Assembly (NCBI GenBank): GCA_002706095.1
Contig: PAJP01000018.1
Coordinates: 1 to 64,000 of the forward strand
Direction: 5' to 3'
Source of the DNA: Methylophaga sp.
GTDB lineage: Bacteria > Pseudomonadota > Gammaproteobacteria > Nitrosococcales > Methylophagaceae
Length of the DNA: 64,000 nt
Shown here: in pieces, positions 15,854 through 24,712 of the stretch
Position numbering within the stretch: the first letter of the stretch is position 1
Layout of the letters: the number at the start of each line of letters is the position of its first letter
The notes under the pieces: model-generated
Told to the model about the DNA's origin: nothing
What the model saw: only the letters and a program-made list of their open reading frames with translations
Database searches by the model: none
Program-made: the position numbers and the translations under genes

Positions 15854-18655
15854 ATGAAATCACCGAACCAAATATTCACAAAATCGCCTCGTAGAAAACT
15901 AAAATCACTGACCAAAACTATATTGCCGTTGATATATTTTGGAATGAGCCAGTATGCCATCGCAGACACGCTTTATTGGGATGGAACAGACACCACTAGT
16001 GGCAATGGTTCACCCATCGGAGGTTCGGGAAATTGGAATACGTCTACCAACTGGACTAGTGATGCTTCGGGCACAACTAACCAAGCTTGGGGGGATGGTG
16101 ATAATGCGGTGTTTGGTGGCACAGGCGGTACAGTAACGTTGGATTCCGCTCAGTCTGTTGGAGACATTACATTTTCTACGGATGGCTACAGATTAACTCG
16201 TGCTCCGAATACTCCGGTTTCATTTGCTAATGCTGTCAATTCATACACTGTTACCAACGCTGGGGATACTGCGACCATTGAGGCCGTCGTGGGTATGTCT
16301 GGCGGTATATCTCCAAACGCATTAACCAAACTTGGCGATGGCAAGCTAATAATGGCGGGGCCTCAAAACTACTCGGGTATTACTACCATTTCAGCGGGAA
16401 TACTAGAACTACGCGGTTCTACACACCGTGGCAATATCATTAACAACAGCATATATATATCAAATTTGGGGGCAGGTGCCACCTCAAACTATACCGACGT
16501 TATGAGTGGTAGTGGCGCTTTGGTTAAAACAGGCAACGGAACTCTAGTTTTAATGAATGCCAACACTTATACCGGCACCACCACCATCAACAATGGCGTC
16601 ATAAATGCAGCAAACGCATCAGCGCTGGGCAACAGCAGTGCTGTTACAGTAGCAGGTGGGAAACTTAGACTAAGCAGCAATTTAAATATTGGATCCCTTG
16701 CTGGCACAGGCAACACAGACCTAAATACCAACACGCTGACGACCGGTGAAGACAACAGTTCAACAATCTACTCAGGCGTGCTATCAGGTACAGGCGGAGT
16801 AACAAAAGATGGGACTGGCACGTTCACCTTATCTGGCAACAACACCTACAGCGGCGGCACCACTATTTCTGATGGGACATTACAGGTCGGTAATGGCGGT
16901 ACATCAGGCTCGCTAGGTAGTGGGGATGTGACCAACAACAGCGCTCTGATCTTTAACCGCTCCGATGATTCGAGTTATGTCGGTGTGATCAGTGGTACCG
17001 GTGCTGTGACTCAAAACGGCACCGGCAACTTTAACCTCACCGGAACCAATACCTACACCGGCGCGACTACAGTCAACGCAGGTATCCTGTCAGTGAATGG
17101 CTCAATCAGTAATTCCACGACTACCGTGAATAGCGGCGGAACGTTAGGTGGTACAGGTACTGTGGGTGATGTCTTTATCAATGGCGGTACGTTTGCTCCC
17201 GGTAATTCCATCGGCACCATCAATGTGTCGGGCAATGTGGATTTTAGTGGTGGCGGTAACTACGATGTAGAAGTGGATGCAGCAGGGAATAGCGATAAAA
17301 TCGTTGCAACAGGCAGTGCGACGTTAACCGGCGGTGTCGTCAATGTGAAAGCGGCACCAGGTACCTATGCGTATGCCACAGACTATACTATTTTCACCGC
17401 CAGCGGCGGACTGGGTGGTACAACCTTTGATAGTGTGAATGCCAATCTGGCCTTTTTAACGCCGACCTTGAGTTATGATGCCAATAATGTGTTTCTTAAG
17501 TTGACTCGCAATAGTACTAACTTTAGTGATGTGGCCAGCACGCGTAACCAACGAGCAGTGGCAATGGCTATTGATAATAACACTAGCCAGTTAAGTGATT
17601 TAGTAAGTCAGATCACGCCCTTATCCAGTTTAGCTGCAAGACAAGCCTTTGATAGTTTGAGTGGTGTTCAGCACAGCAATAACCAACTGATCACCCGTTC
17701 CGTAACTTCACAATTTAATCAATTATTACTCAATCATGGCAGTCAAAGTGGGTCTGGCTCACTGGCCTTTAATAATCAGTTCAACGTTAGTGGGATGAAT
17801 TCTGGTTCAGCGTCCGGCCTGCCACAACAACGAGGGTGGTGGGCACAGGGCTTTGGCAGCTTTAACGACATTGATGATACCCATAATGCACGCGGTGCTG
17901 ATTATCAAACCACTGGCTTGGCAATGGGGTTCGATGTCGATTGGAATGATTTTGTGATAGGTGTTGCAGGCAGTTATGCCCGCACGGATGTTGATCCTTA
18001 TTCAGGTAACAGCAGTATCGACTCATACCAAGCCGCCACTTATGGTAGTTGGCAACAGGATCAGCGTTACGTTAATGCTAGCCTTGGCTTTGGGTTGCAT
18101 AAAATGGATGCTTCACGCACGGTTACCATGGGCTCTTCGGTCAGTACGGCTAAAGCCGACTACGATAGTTTTGACGTCAATGCCACGATTGAGGCGGGTA
18201 AGGACTTTGCACTCAACGCAGACACCGCTTTCACACCATTTGCCGGTGTTTCTTATCTGCACAGCACACGAGATAGTTTTAATGAGAAGGGGGCAGGTGC
18301 AGCCAACCTGAGTGTAGATAAAGAAACCGGCGAGAGCTTGTTGACCTCTATTGGTGTGCGTTTAAGCCACGATATCCACATGGCGGATAAACGGATTCTT
18401 ACCCCTTTTGCCAGTATCGCCTATGTACATGAACATATGGATAATGTTTCAACACTGAATGCTAATTTTAAAAATATATCTGGATCAAACTTTTCTATCG
18501 ATGGTCCGGAGCTAGATAATAATCGCTTACAGTTAGCTCTCGGGGTTACCGGGCAACTGACGGGAAGCACGTCTTTGAATGTCGGTTACACAGGCGAGTT
18601 TGCAGACTCTCATCAGAATAACGCCTTATCAGCCACGTTGGATATTGCCTTCTAA
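15854..18655 (+). CDS. Autotransporter (type Va) with PATR beta-helix repeats
   Basis: A 933-residue outer-membrane autotransporter. A basic N-terminus and hydrophobic stretch end at about residue 38 (SQYAIA), giving a signal peptide. The passenger, about residues 40-560, is Gly/Thr/Asn-rich and carries several autotransporter-associated (PATR) repeats of the form GNGTLVLMNANTYTGTTTI, GTGTFTLSGNNTYSGGTTI and GTGNFNLTGTNTYTGATTV, which build a beta-helix. Residues about 655-933 form the translocator barrel, beginning near QQRGWWAQGFGSF and ending in the C-terminal Phe of SATLDIAF. No protease or lipase motif is seen, so adhesion is the likeliest role. Its frame is intact despite broken genes nearby. 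Confidence 0.9.
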   Translation: MKSPNQIFTKSPRRKLKSLTKTILPLIYFGMSQYAIADTLYWDGTDTTSGNGSPIGGSGNWNTSTNWTSDASGTTNQAWGDGDNAVFGGTGGTVTLDSAQSVGDITFSTDGYRLTRAPNTPVSFANAVNSYTVTNAGDTATIEAVVGMSGGISPNALTKLGDGKLIMAGPQNYSGITTISAGILELRGSTHRGNIINNSIYISNLGAGATSNYTDVMSGSGALVKTGNGTLVLMNANTYTGTTTINNGVINAANASALGNSSAVTVAGGKLRLSSNLNIGSLAGTGNTDLNTNTLTTGEDNSSTIYSGVLSGTGGVTKDGTGTFTLSGNNTYSGGTTISDGTLQVGNGGTSGSLGSGDVTNNSALIFNRSDDSSYVGVISGTGAVTQNGTGNFNLTGTNTYTGATTVNAGILSVNGSISNSTTTVNSGGTLGGTGTVGDVFINGGTFAPGNSIGTINVSGNVDFSGGGNYDVEVDAAGNSDKIVATGSATLTGGVVNVKAAPGTYAYATDYTIFTASGGLGGTTFDSVNANLAFLTPTLSYDANNVFLKLTRNSTNFSDVASTRNQRAVAMAIDNNTSQLSDLVSQITPLSSLAARQAFDSLSGVQHSNNQLITRSVTSQFNQLLLNHGSQSGSGSLAFNNQFNVSGMNSGSASGLPQQRGWWAQGFGSFNDIDDTHNARGADYQTTGLAMGFDVDWNDFVIGVAGSYARTDVDPYSGNSSIDSYQAATYGSWQQDQRYVNASLGFGLHKMDASRTVTMGSSVSTAKADYDSFDVNATIEAGKDFALNADTAFTPFAGVSYLHSTRDSFNEKGAGAANLSVDKETGESLLTSIGVRLSHDIHMADKRILTPFASIAYVHEHMDNVSTLNANFKNISGSNFSIDGPELDNNRLQLALGVTGQLTGSTSLNVGYTGEFADSHQNNALSATLDIAF

Positions 18656-18741
18656 TGTTATGTTGACTCAATGCTATTGGAACATCTCCTGACAATGACA
18701 GTCCAGAATAGTGAGTTGTTATAACCACAAAAGGAGATGGT

Positions 18742-19257
18742 ATGAAACTTAAAACGGCTTTTCTGACGTCATTGTTACTGACATCAACGGCTTTTGCTGC
18801 AGATGATATTACGGTTGATATGACTAACCTGAAAACTGGTGAAAGTGTCGGCACAGTGACTATCAGCAGTCATCCTTACGGAACTGTGTTTACACCCAAT
18901 TTAAAAAATATACCTACAGGTATTCATGGTTTCCATGTGCACGAGATAGCTTCTTGTGATGCCAAGAAAAAAGACGGTGAGTTAGTCCCTGGCGGTGCTG
19001 CAGGTAGTCATTATGATCCATCTAACACTGGCAAGCATGCTGAACCATGGAGTTTTGCAGGTCACAAAGGCGATTTACCGGTTTTATATGCTGATGAAAA
19101 TGGCAATGCGACATTACCGGTATTATCGCCAAAACTTAAACTAAAAGAATTACATAATCGTTCATTGATGATTCATGAAAACGGTGATAATTACTCCGAT
19201 AATCCCAAGCCTTTAGGCGGCGGTGGCGCTCGTCTGGTATGTGGTGTTATCCACTAA
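18742..19257 (+). CDS. sodC: Periplasmic Cu/Zn superoxide dismutase
   Basis: A 171-residue SodC converting superoxide to peroxide and oxygen in the periplasm. Signal peptide is residues 1-19 (ending AFA). Metal ligands are visible: HGFHVHE (Cu), SHYDPSNTGKHAEPWSFAGH with the bridging and zinc His and the zinc Asp in DLPVLYAD, and MIHENGDNYSDNP (Cu His). The disulfide cysteines are in SCDAKKK and the final VCGVIH. Ribosome binding site aaggagat precedes the ATG. Ends at a terminator; 86 bases from the autotransporter, probably a separate unit. Confidence 0.95.
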   Translation: MKLKTAFLTSLLLTSTAFAADDITVDMTNLKTGESVGTVTISSHPYGTVFTPNLKNIPTGIHGFHVHEIASCDAKKKDGELVPGGAAGSHYDPSNTGKHAEPWSFAGHKGDLPVLYADENGNATLPVLSPKLKLKELHNRSLMIHENGDNYSDNPKPLGGGGARLVCGVIH

Positions 19258-19268
19258 ACATCTAATAG

Positions 19269-19295
19269 GAACCCGCAATTAAGCGGGTTCTTTTT
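19269..19295 (+). terminator. Rho-independent terminator after sodC
   Basis: GAACCCGC and GCGGGTTC form a stem around AATTAA, followed by five Ts. Confidence 0.85.
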
Positions 19296-19464
19296 ATCCA
19301 TATAAAACATAGTTTACCGCTCGATGGTGATGTCGTTTGGTATAACTCTCGTTGTCTCTTTCACTTTTAACATAGCAATTTTACTATGCCACTCAACACC
19401 AAGTTGTGAGCAAGTAATGTATGTAGTTGATATAGTAAATAAATAAGACATTAACGAGGTTTTC

Positions 19465-20895
19465 ATGAGTAATCATCAAATCAATATTATGTTGAAATAC
19501 ATGAGAGCCAGTATGTATAGCTTATTCATACTATTATTTTTTCTGGGTAGTTACTTTCTCTATTTGATGGTGCAGTCATTTCATCACTTAAATGACAATG
19601 CGATTTCATCATCCCGAACTGTTTCCGACAGTGTTTTTTACAATGAGCGTGAAAGTTTAGGAAAAGTGGTTTATGACTACAGCTTCTGGAATGATGCGGC
19701 TGAGGCGCTTTCTGGTGTTGATGATGCATCATATTACGAAGATAACTTTGATAGTGATTATTTATTCAATACCTTTACTATTAACCAAGTCATCATCTAT
19801 GAACACGACGGCAATCTAAAAGACAGTATCGTAAACGGCGTAAGAGAGGAGCTTAGTAGCTCGGTTTATACTGAGCCTGCTTTTGCACGGATGTTTGATC
19901 AAGCCATACAAACCGATTACGAATCGCCTGAGCCTATCACGTCGTATATCAGTATTTCTGGTCAAATTCATGTTATCGCTGCATCAGTCATTGTGGCAGA
20001 TAAACAAACAGACCAACTCAAAACAGGTGAGCTTTATGGTGTCTTAATGATGACTCGCAAGTTAGATCAGGCTCTCCTGACAAAATGGGATAAACAGTTT
20101 CATCTACATGACCTCACTATCCAAGCCACCAATAGCTCATTGAAAAAAAACTATATCGCTAAAGATATTAAAGATATCGATGGGAATGTTATTGGCCATG
20201 CTACATGGAAGCCTCACCAGCCAGGAAAGCAGTATATCACTGAGATATTGCCTATTACGGGTGTCATCGTTTTGTGTGTGATTATTATCCTGATTGTATT
20301 TTCTACCTTCATGAATAAATACATCAGGCACACCAGGCTGGCTGCCCAGCAGCTTGAAAATAACCGGGATGAGTTACGGAAATTGGCTCATTATGATTCA
20401 GTCACTAACTTACCTAATCGGTTGTTAGGTATGGACCGGCTTGAACAGGCGATTCTGGCTTCATCACGCTATGACAGCTACACAGCATTATTGTTTATTG
20501 ATCTTGATGGGTTTAAAGAGGTTAATGATACACAGGGACATGATGTCGGGGATCAATTGTTATATGAAATCGGTAAACGCTTGTTGTCTTGTGTAAGAGA
20601 AGGGATTGATACTGTTTCTCGTTTGGGTGGTGATGAATTTATCGTGACCCTCACACAGTTACAAAGTAAATCAGATGCCATCAATGTGGCTGAGGATATT
20701 CTGGCGTTAATTCAGAAAGAGTTATTTATTGGTGATGTGACCCTTGCCATCTCAGCCAGCATTGGTGTGGTTATCAGCCAGGGGAATAGTCTTGATGCCA
20801 AACAAATGATTAAAACTGCTGATATCGCGATGTATAAGGCTAAATTGGCTGGAAAAAATCAATTTGTCGTGTTTGAAGAGAATAATCACAGTTGA
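19465..20895 (+). CDS. CHASE4-GGDEF diguanylate cyclase
   Basis: A 476-residue inner-membrane sensor. A membrane helix at about residues 15-37 and another at about 258-282 flank a periplasmic domain that fits CHASE4 (YDYSFWNDAAEAL is the typical start). The C-terminal GGDEF domain (about 310-470) has YDSVTNLPNR, FIDLDGFKEVND and the intact active site RLGGDEF, so it should make c-di-GMP from GTP. The inhibitory I-site RxxD expected five residues before GGDEF is not canonical: the sequence is REGIDTVSRLGGDEF with Arg one place off. The same window carries a c-di-GMP riboswitch, so a product-target link is possible but unproven. Monocistronic. Confidence 0.9.
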   Translation: MSNHQINIMLKYMRASMYSLFILLFFLGSYFLYLMVQSFHHLNDNAISSSRTVSDSVFYNERESLGKVVYDYSFWNDAAEALSGVDDASYYEDNFDSDYLFNTFTINQVIIYEHDGNLKDSIVNGVREELSSSVYTEPAFARMFDQAIQTDYESPEPITSYISISGQIHVIAASVIVADKQTDQLKTGELYGVLMMTRKLDQALLTKWDKQFHLHDLTIQATNSSLKKNYIAKDIKDIDGNVIGHATWKPHQPGKQYITEILPITGVIVLCVIIILIVFSTFMNKYIRHTRLAAQQLENNRDELRKLAHYDSVTNLPNRLLGMDRLEQAILASSRYDSYTALLFIDLDGFKEVNDTQGHDVGDQLLYEIGKRLLSCVREGIDTVSRLGGDEFIVTLTQLQSKSDAINVAEDILALIQKELFIGDVTLAISASIGVVISQGNSLDAKQMIKTADIAMYKAKLAGKNQFVVFEENNHS

Positions 20896-21040
20896 AACAG
20901 TGATAGAGTCTTAATTCAATAAACTAAAAAACACAATTGAAAAGAGGCCTTTTCAGTCACGTTTTAAAGACTGTCTTATTATGTGATAGTCATCATTTTT
21001 AATGACTCTGCTGTTCACAGCACCTGCTCATGGGAAAGTA

Positions 21041-21789
21041 ATGACGAATAAAAATAGTGCTCGCGTGGCATTAGTGACTGGTTCAACATCCGGTATAGGC
21101 AGAGCGATTGCTCAACGTTTGGCTGATGAAGGTTACACCGTGGCTATACACTCTAAAAATTCAGTTGACGAGGGGAAATTATTCGCCAGTCAGCTAAAGA
21201 AAGCCTCTTATTTTCAAGCTGATCTGGCTGACCAGCACCAAACAAAAGGCCTAGTTGAGGCAGTGCTTGCCGAATTCGGTCGTTTAGATATCTTGGTCAA
21301 TAATGCCGGTATCAATGCCATGATTCCGCATAAAGATCTGAAACAAGCGGATGCCGATATTTGGCGTGATTTATACGAAGTGAATGTTATTGTACCTTGG
21401 TGTTAATCGCCGAAGCAGAGTCTGCCTTGAGGGCTTCAGCTTCTGAAGCTTGTCCTAGCTGTATTGTTAATATTAGTTCTCACGCAGGCGTCAGACCAAA
21501 AGGGGCGTCGATTCCGTATGCTGCGTCAAAAGCGGCATTAAATCACATGACAAAACTGCTCGCGCTAAATTTATCTCCGGCTATTCGAGTGAATGCTATT
21601 GCCCCTGGTTTAGTCGATACACCCATGACAGCGTCTTGGCTGGATGCACAGTCATTATGGAAAGAGAAGTCGCCTATGCAGCGAGGTGCCAGCCCAGAAG
21701 ATATTGCGCATATAGCGGCTATGATTATTTGCAGCACCTACCTGACCGGCGAAATCGTGTTATGTGATGGTGGTTTGAATCTGACTTAG
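21041..21789 (+). pseudogene. SDR-family oxidoreductase (FabG-like), frameshifted
   Basis: A short-chain dehydrogenase/reductase split between two frames. The first part has the NAD(P)-binding TGSTSGIGRAIA and the LVNNAGINAM motif and runs into TAA at 21404. The second part, one frame over, continues with IVNISSHAGVRP, the catalytic YAASKAALNH (Tyr and Lys) and PGLVDTPMT to 21789. A single missing base near 21402 (TGG TG-TTA) would restore one 248-residue enzyme of normal length. Start taken as ATG 21041; an ATG at 21002 is also in frame. First of three consecutive broken genes. Confidence 0.8.
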
Positions 21790-21905
21790 CTTGTTTTGGA
21801 TGCAACAAGCACATAAACCAGTATAAAAATGCATCAAACTGAACTGATTCTCAAGCCCGCCAATGCATGATTGAATAGCTAGGTTATCAATTAAGGAGAG
21901 ATTAA

Positions 21906-22292
21906 GTGATTGTGATTTATGGTATCAAAGAAAAGCTGAATCCAATCAAGATGTAGCTGTCGGATGTTATCCATTCTTGTATGCAATCGGTACTTGGTTT
22001 GCCTGAGGATAAACGAGCACATCGCTTTATTCCGATGGATAAAGAGGATTTCTTTTATCCCGGCGGCAGGAGTGATGACTATACCGTCATCGAAATACAT
22101 ATGATGTCAGGACGGAAACCAGACACGCAGAAACAACTCATCAAGTCTTTATTTTGTGAAATAGAAGGACAACTGGCCATTTCGCCTAATGATATCGAAA
22201 TTACCATTCATGAGCAGGCGCCTTATCAGTGGGGATTCAGAGGAATGACAGGCGATGAAGCCAAGGATCTGAAGTATAAGCTTAATGTGTAA
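21906..22292 (+). pseudogene. Tautomerase-family protein interrupted by a TAG stop
   Basis: A frame from GTG 21906, with AAGGAGAG seven bases upstream, reads VIVIYGIKEKLNPIKM, then TAG (21954-21956), then LSDVIHSCMQSVLGLPEDKR and the rest of a 4-oxalocrotonate tautomerase-like protein with HRFIPMDKEDFFYP, IEIHMMSGR and WGFRGMTGDEA. The family normally has Gln where the TAG stands (established pattern, from memory), so a single C-to-T change explains it. The 103-residue internal frame from ATG 21981 lacks the N-terminal strand that carries the active site. It sits between two frameshifted genes. Confidence 0.75.
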
Positions 22293-22325
22293 ATGGAACA
22301 TATCCATATTTAATAAGGTATTACT

Positions 22326-23266
22326 GTGAAACATAAAATTGCACTGTATGGTGCCGGCAATGTGGGATCGACCACGGCGCAATGGTTGGCTCAGAAAGAA
22401 TTAGGCGATATTGTTTTATTTGATATCAATGAGAGTCTGGCAGAAGGAAAAGCTTTAGATTTAATGCAAGCAGGGCCTGCAGCGGGGTTTGATTGCTCTA
22501 TCTTAGGGAGTGATAATCCTGACATTATTGCTGATGCCGATGTTGTTGTGGTGTCAGCAGGTGTGCCCCGTCGCAAAAATCCGCAGACGGGCAAATATCC
22601 AGGTCGTGACGAACTCATCAAAATTAATCAAGCTGTCATTGAGCAGGCTTCAGCACATATTAAAAACCTCGCTCCTGACGCTATTGTGATTATGGTGACC
22701 AATCCGATTGAAGCGATGTGTCATGTCGTGAAACAGATCACCGGATTTCCTAGTGACCGAATTATTGGACAGGCTGGTGCTTTAGATACCACACGCTACA
22801 AAACCTTTATCGCAATGGAATTAGGTGTCAGTGTGAAAGATGTCAATGGCATGGTTATCGGCGGGCATGGGGATGCAATGGTGCCATTACCCACTCACAC
22901 ACGATTTCAGGTATACCCGTTTTAGAATTAATTCATGAAGACCGGCTGGAGCAGATCATTCACAGAACTGCCCATGGTGGAGGTGAGATTGTGAGTTTAC
23001 TCGGTTATAGCAGTTATTACGCGCCGGCCGCAGCGACAGCATTAACAGTGGAATCAATACTTCGTGATCAGCGAAGATTGATTCCCAGTGCAGTGTTAAC
23101 CCATGGGGAGTATGGCTATAACGATTTATTTATCGGGCTACCTGCTATCTTAGGTAAAAATGGAGTAGAGTCCATTGTTGAACTCAATTTGGCTGATAAA
23201 GAAAAAATGAAACTGCAGCACTCAGTCGAAAGTGTAAAAGACGTGGTTAACCTTTTAGGTTATTGA
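22326..23266 (+). pseudogene. mdh: Malate/lactate dehydrogenase, frameshifted
   Basis: An LDH/MDH-superfamily enzyme in two frames. The first part has the Rossmann motif LYGAGNVGSTTAQ, DINESLAEGKALDL, VVSAGVPRRKNPQTG with the substrate-binding Arg residues, MVTNPIEAM, and the catalytic IGGHGDAMVPLP; it ends early at a TAG just after 22920. From about 22910 another frame continues with GIPVLELIHEDRL, GYSSYYAPAAATA and ends VNLLGY at 23266. One missing base in TTTCAG near 22907 would restore a protein of about 313 residues, normal for this family. Malate rather than lactate is favoured by the RRKNPQTG form, but not certain. Confidence 0.8.
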
Positions 23267-23352
23267 TGCTGGATATTACAAGCGAGTCACTCTAGGCTGA
23301 TTGAGCATGCTAAATATTGATAGAATCCGCTGTTTTTAATTCGAGACCAAAT

Positions 23353-23823
23353 ATGGCTTCCTCTCCCTATGTCACTGCAGAAGGTTATGCTTTGCTTAAT
23401 CAAGAACTCACGGAACGTTGGGCTCGGCGTCGTGATGTGGTTAAGGCATTGTCTGCCGCAGCAGCAGAAGGGGACCGCTCTGAAAATGCAGAATATATCT
23501 ATCGTAAAAAAGAATTACGTGAGATCGATCGCCGTATTCGTTACCTGCAAAAAAGGCTGCCTGATTTAAAAGTCGTGGATGAAGCACCGGATAATCAGTC
23601 ACAGATTTTTTTTGCCGCCTGGGTAACGGTCGAGACAGAGGCCGGTGATGAAAAAGAATATCGCATTGTCGGGCCCGATGAGATTGATGCCTCAAAAGGT
23701 TATATCAGTATCGACTCGCCATTAGCTCGTCAGTTATTGGGTAAAACGCTGGATGATGAAGTCGTGATAGAGGTCGCAGGTCAGAAAAAAGTCTACTTTG
23801 TCTTGGCTATCCGTTATTCCTAA
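23353..23823 (+). CDS. greB: Transcription elongation factor GreB
   Basis: A 156-residue Gre factor that rescues backtracked RNA polymerase by stimulating transcript cleavage. It starts at ATG 23353 (MASSPYVTAEG); an upstream in-frame ATG at 23317 would add twelve unlikely residues. The N-terminal coiled coil carries the catalytic acidic tip AAAEGDRSENAEY, then KKELREIDRRIRYLQKRL. The C-terminal FKBP-like domain has DEKEYRIVGPDE and SIDSPLARQLLGK. The basic R-rich loop and length point to GreB rather than GreA. It follows the broken mdh and precedes the zinc island with a separate promoter region. Confidence 0.9.
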   Translation: MASSPYVTAEGYALLNQELTERWARRRDVVKALSAAAAEGDRSENAEYIYRKKELREIDRRIRYLQKRLPDLKVVDEAPDNQSQIFFAAWVTVETEAGDEKEYRIVGPDEIDASKGYISIDSPLARQLLGKTLDDEVVIEVAGQKKVYFVLAIRYS

Positions 23824-23904
23824 TATCTGCTGTTTTTTTATCTGCATCTAGTATCCGTTATTTCAGGTTTTTGTTTTTTCTTGCATCATTCAATCATTGG
23901 CAAT

Positions 23905-23921
23905 ATGATACGATATATCAT
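23905..23921. promoter_or_regulatory. Candidate Zur operator upstream of the MerC operon
   Basis: ATGATA-cgata-TATCAT is a palindrome with a five-base centre, 17 bases before the MerC start. A related site, ATGATA-tgata-CATCAC, lies before the ABC transporter operon at 27173. Sharing of the site by the two zinc-linked operons around a zur gene is the reason to propose Zur binding. Confidence 0.5.
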
Positions 23922-23937
23922 TAATTGTGAGGTTGAG

Positions 23938-24315
23938 ATGAAAGATAATATCGCTATCGCCTGTTCAGGGCTTTGTCTGGTGCACTGCTTAGCGACACCG
24001 ATAATCATCAGTTTGGCTTTCTTTGGCGCTGCAAGCAGCTCATTTGAATCACCGTGGGTGCATTTATTGTTGTTGATCCCCGTCATCATTTTAGCGCTGT
24101 TGAGTTTGCCTTTTTCATACATACAACACGGTAGTTATTTACCCATGATCTTAGTGAGCTTGGGCATTAGCGCCTTAGTTTCAACATTTTTCTTACCAGA
24201 ACATTATGAGTTTTGGATCACCGTTCCGGCAGCACTTTTCATTATGAGTGGGCACTTCTGGAATCGCCAATTAACTACAAAAAACGTGCAGATGATGGAG
24301 CCTAGCAATGGATGA
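23938..24315 (+). CDS. MerC-domain membrane protein
   Basis: A 125-residue four-helix inner-membrane protein with the MerC signature: IACSGLCLVHCLATPII near the N-terminus carries the Cys-x3-Cys-x3-HC metal-binding residues. MerC proteins of mercury operons carry Hg2+ inward; chromosomal versions in zinc-responsive clusters are thought to handle zinc or related metals. Start is ATG 23938 after gaggttgag; the in-frame ATG upstream overlaps the proposed Zur operator. It begins a run MerC-DksA-COG0523-DUF1826 with overlapping ends (eight bases into the next gene), so they are one transcription unit. Confidence 0.8.
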   Translation: MKDNIAIACSGLCLVHCLATPIIISLAFFGAASSSFESPWVHLLLLIPVIILALLSLPFSYIQHGSYLPMILVSLGISALVSTFFLPEHYEFWITVPAALFIMSGHFWNRQLTTKNVQMMEPSNG

Positions 24316-24712
24316 GAAAGCATTAATGGCCATGTCAGAAGATGACTATATGAATGAAGAACAATTAGCTTTCTTTGATGCCAGATTGCTTCAATTACGA
24401 CAAGAGACACTAGACGAAATTGAAGCGTCAAAGCAAGACATCAACTATGGCAGAGTCAGCGATGTGTCTGATAGAGCCACACTCGAAGAAGAGGCGCAGA
24501 TAGCATTAAGACTGGCAGACCGTAAACGTCAGCTTATTCCTAAAATTGATAAAGCCCGGCAGCGAATACGTCAAGGAGAGTATGGCTATTGTCTGGAAAG
24601 CGGTGATCCTATTGGTATAGAACGCTTACTGATTAGACCCACAGCGGAATACAGCACGGATATTAAGAACATAAATGAAAAAAGAGAACGACGTTATGAA
24701 GACAAACGATAA
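24308..24712 (+). CDS. dksA2: Zinc-independent DksA paralogue
   Basis: A 134-residue TraR/DksA-family protein. The coiled coil (about residues 20-90) has [19 protein letters not shown], with the acidic Asp pair placed at the tip as in DksA, and the end of the family domain [20 protein letters not shown]. Of the four zinc cysteines of DksA only C95 remains; the others are replaced (S98, S116, I119). This is the pattern of DksA2 of Pseudomonas aeruginosa, which replaces DksA during zinc starvation and controls RNA polymerase with ppGpp. Overlaps MerC by eight bases and the next GTPase by seventeen. Position in a zinc island fits the zinc-sparing role. Confidence 0.85.
   Translation: MDEKALMAMSEDDYMNEEQLAFFDARLLQLRQETLDEIEASKQDINYGRVSDVSDRATLEEEAQIALRLADRKRQLIPKIDKARQRIRQGEYGYCLESGDPIGIERLLIRPTAEYSTDIKNINEKRERRYEDKR

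Noticed and set aside
16300..17250. DNA repeats within the autotransporter gene
   Set aside because: They are explained by the PATR protein repeats, not by a DNA-level repeat element.
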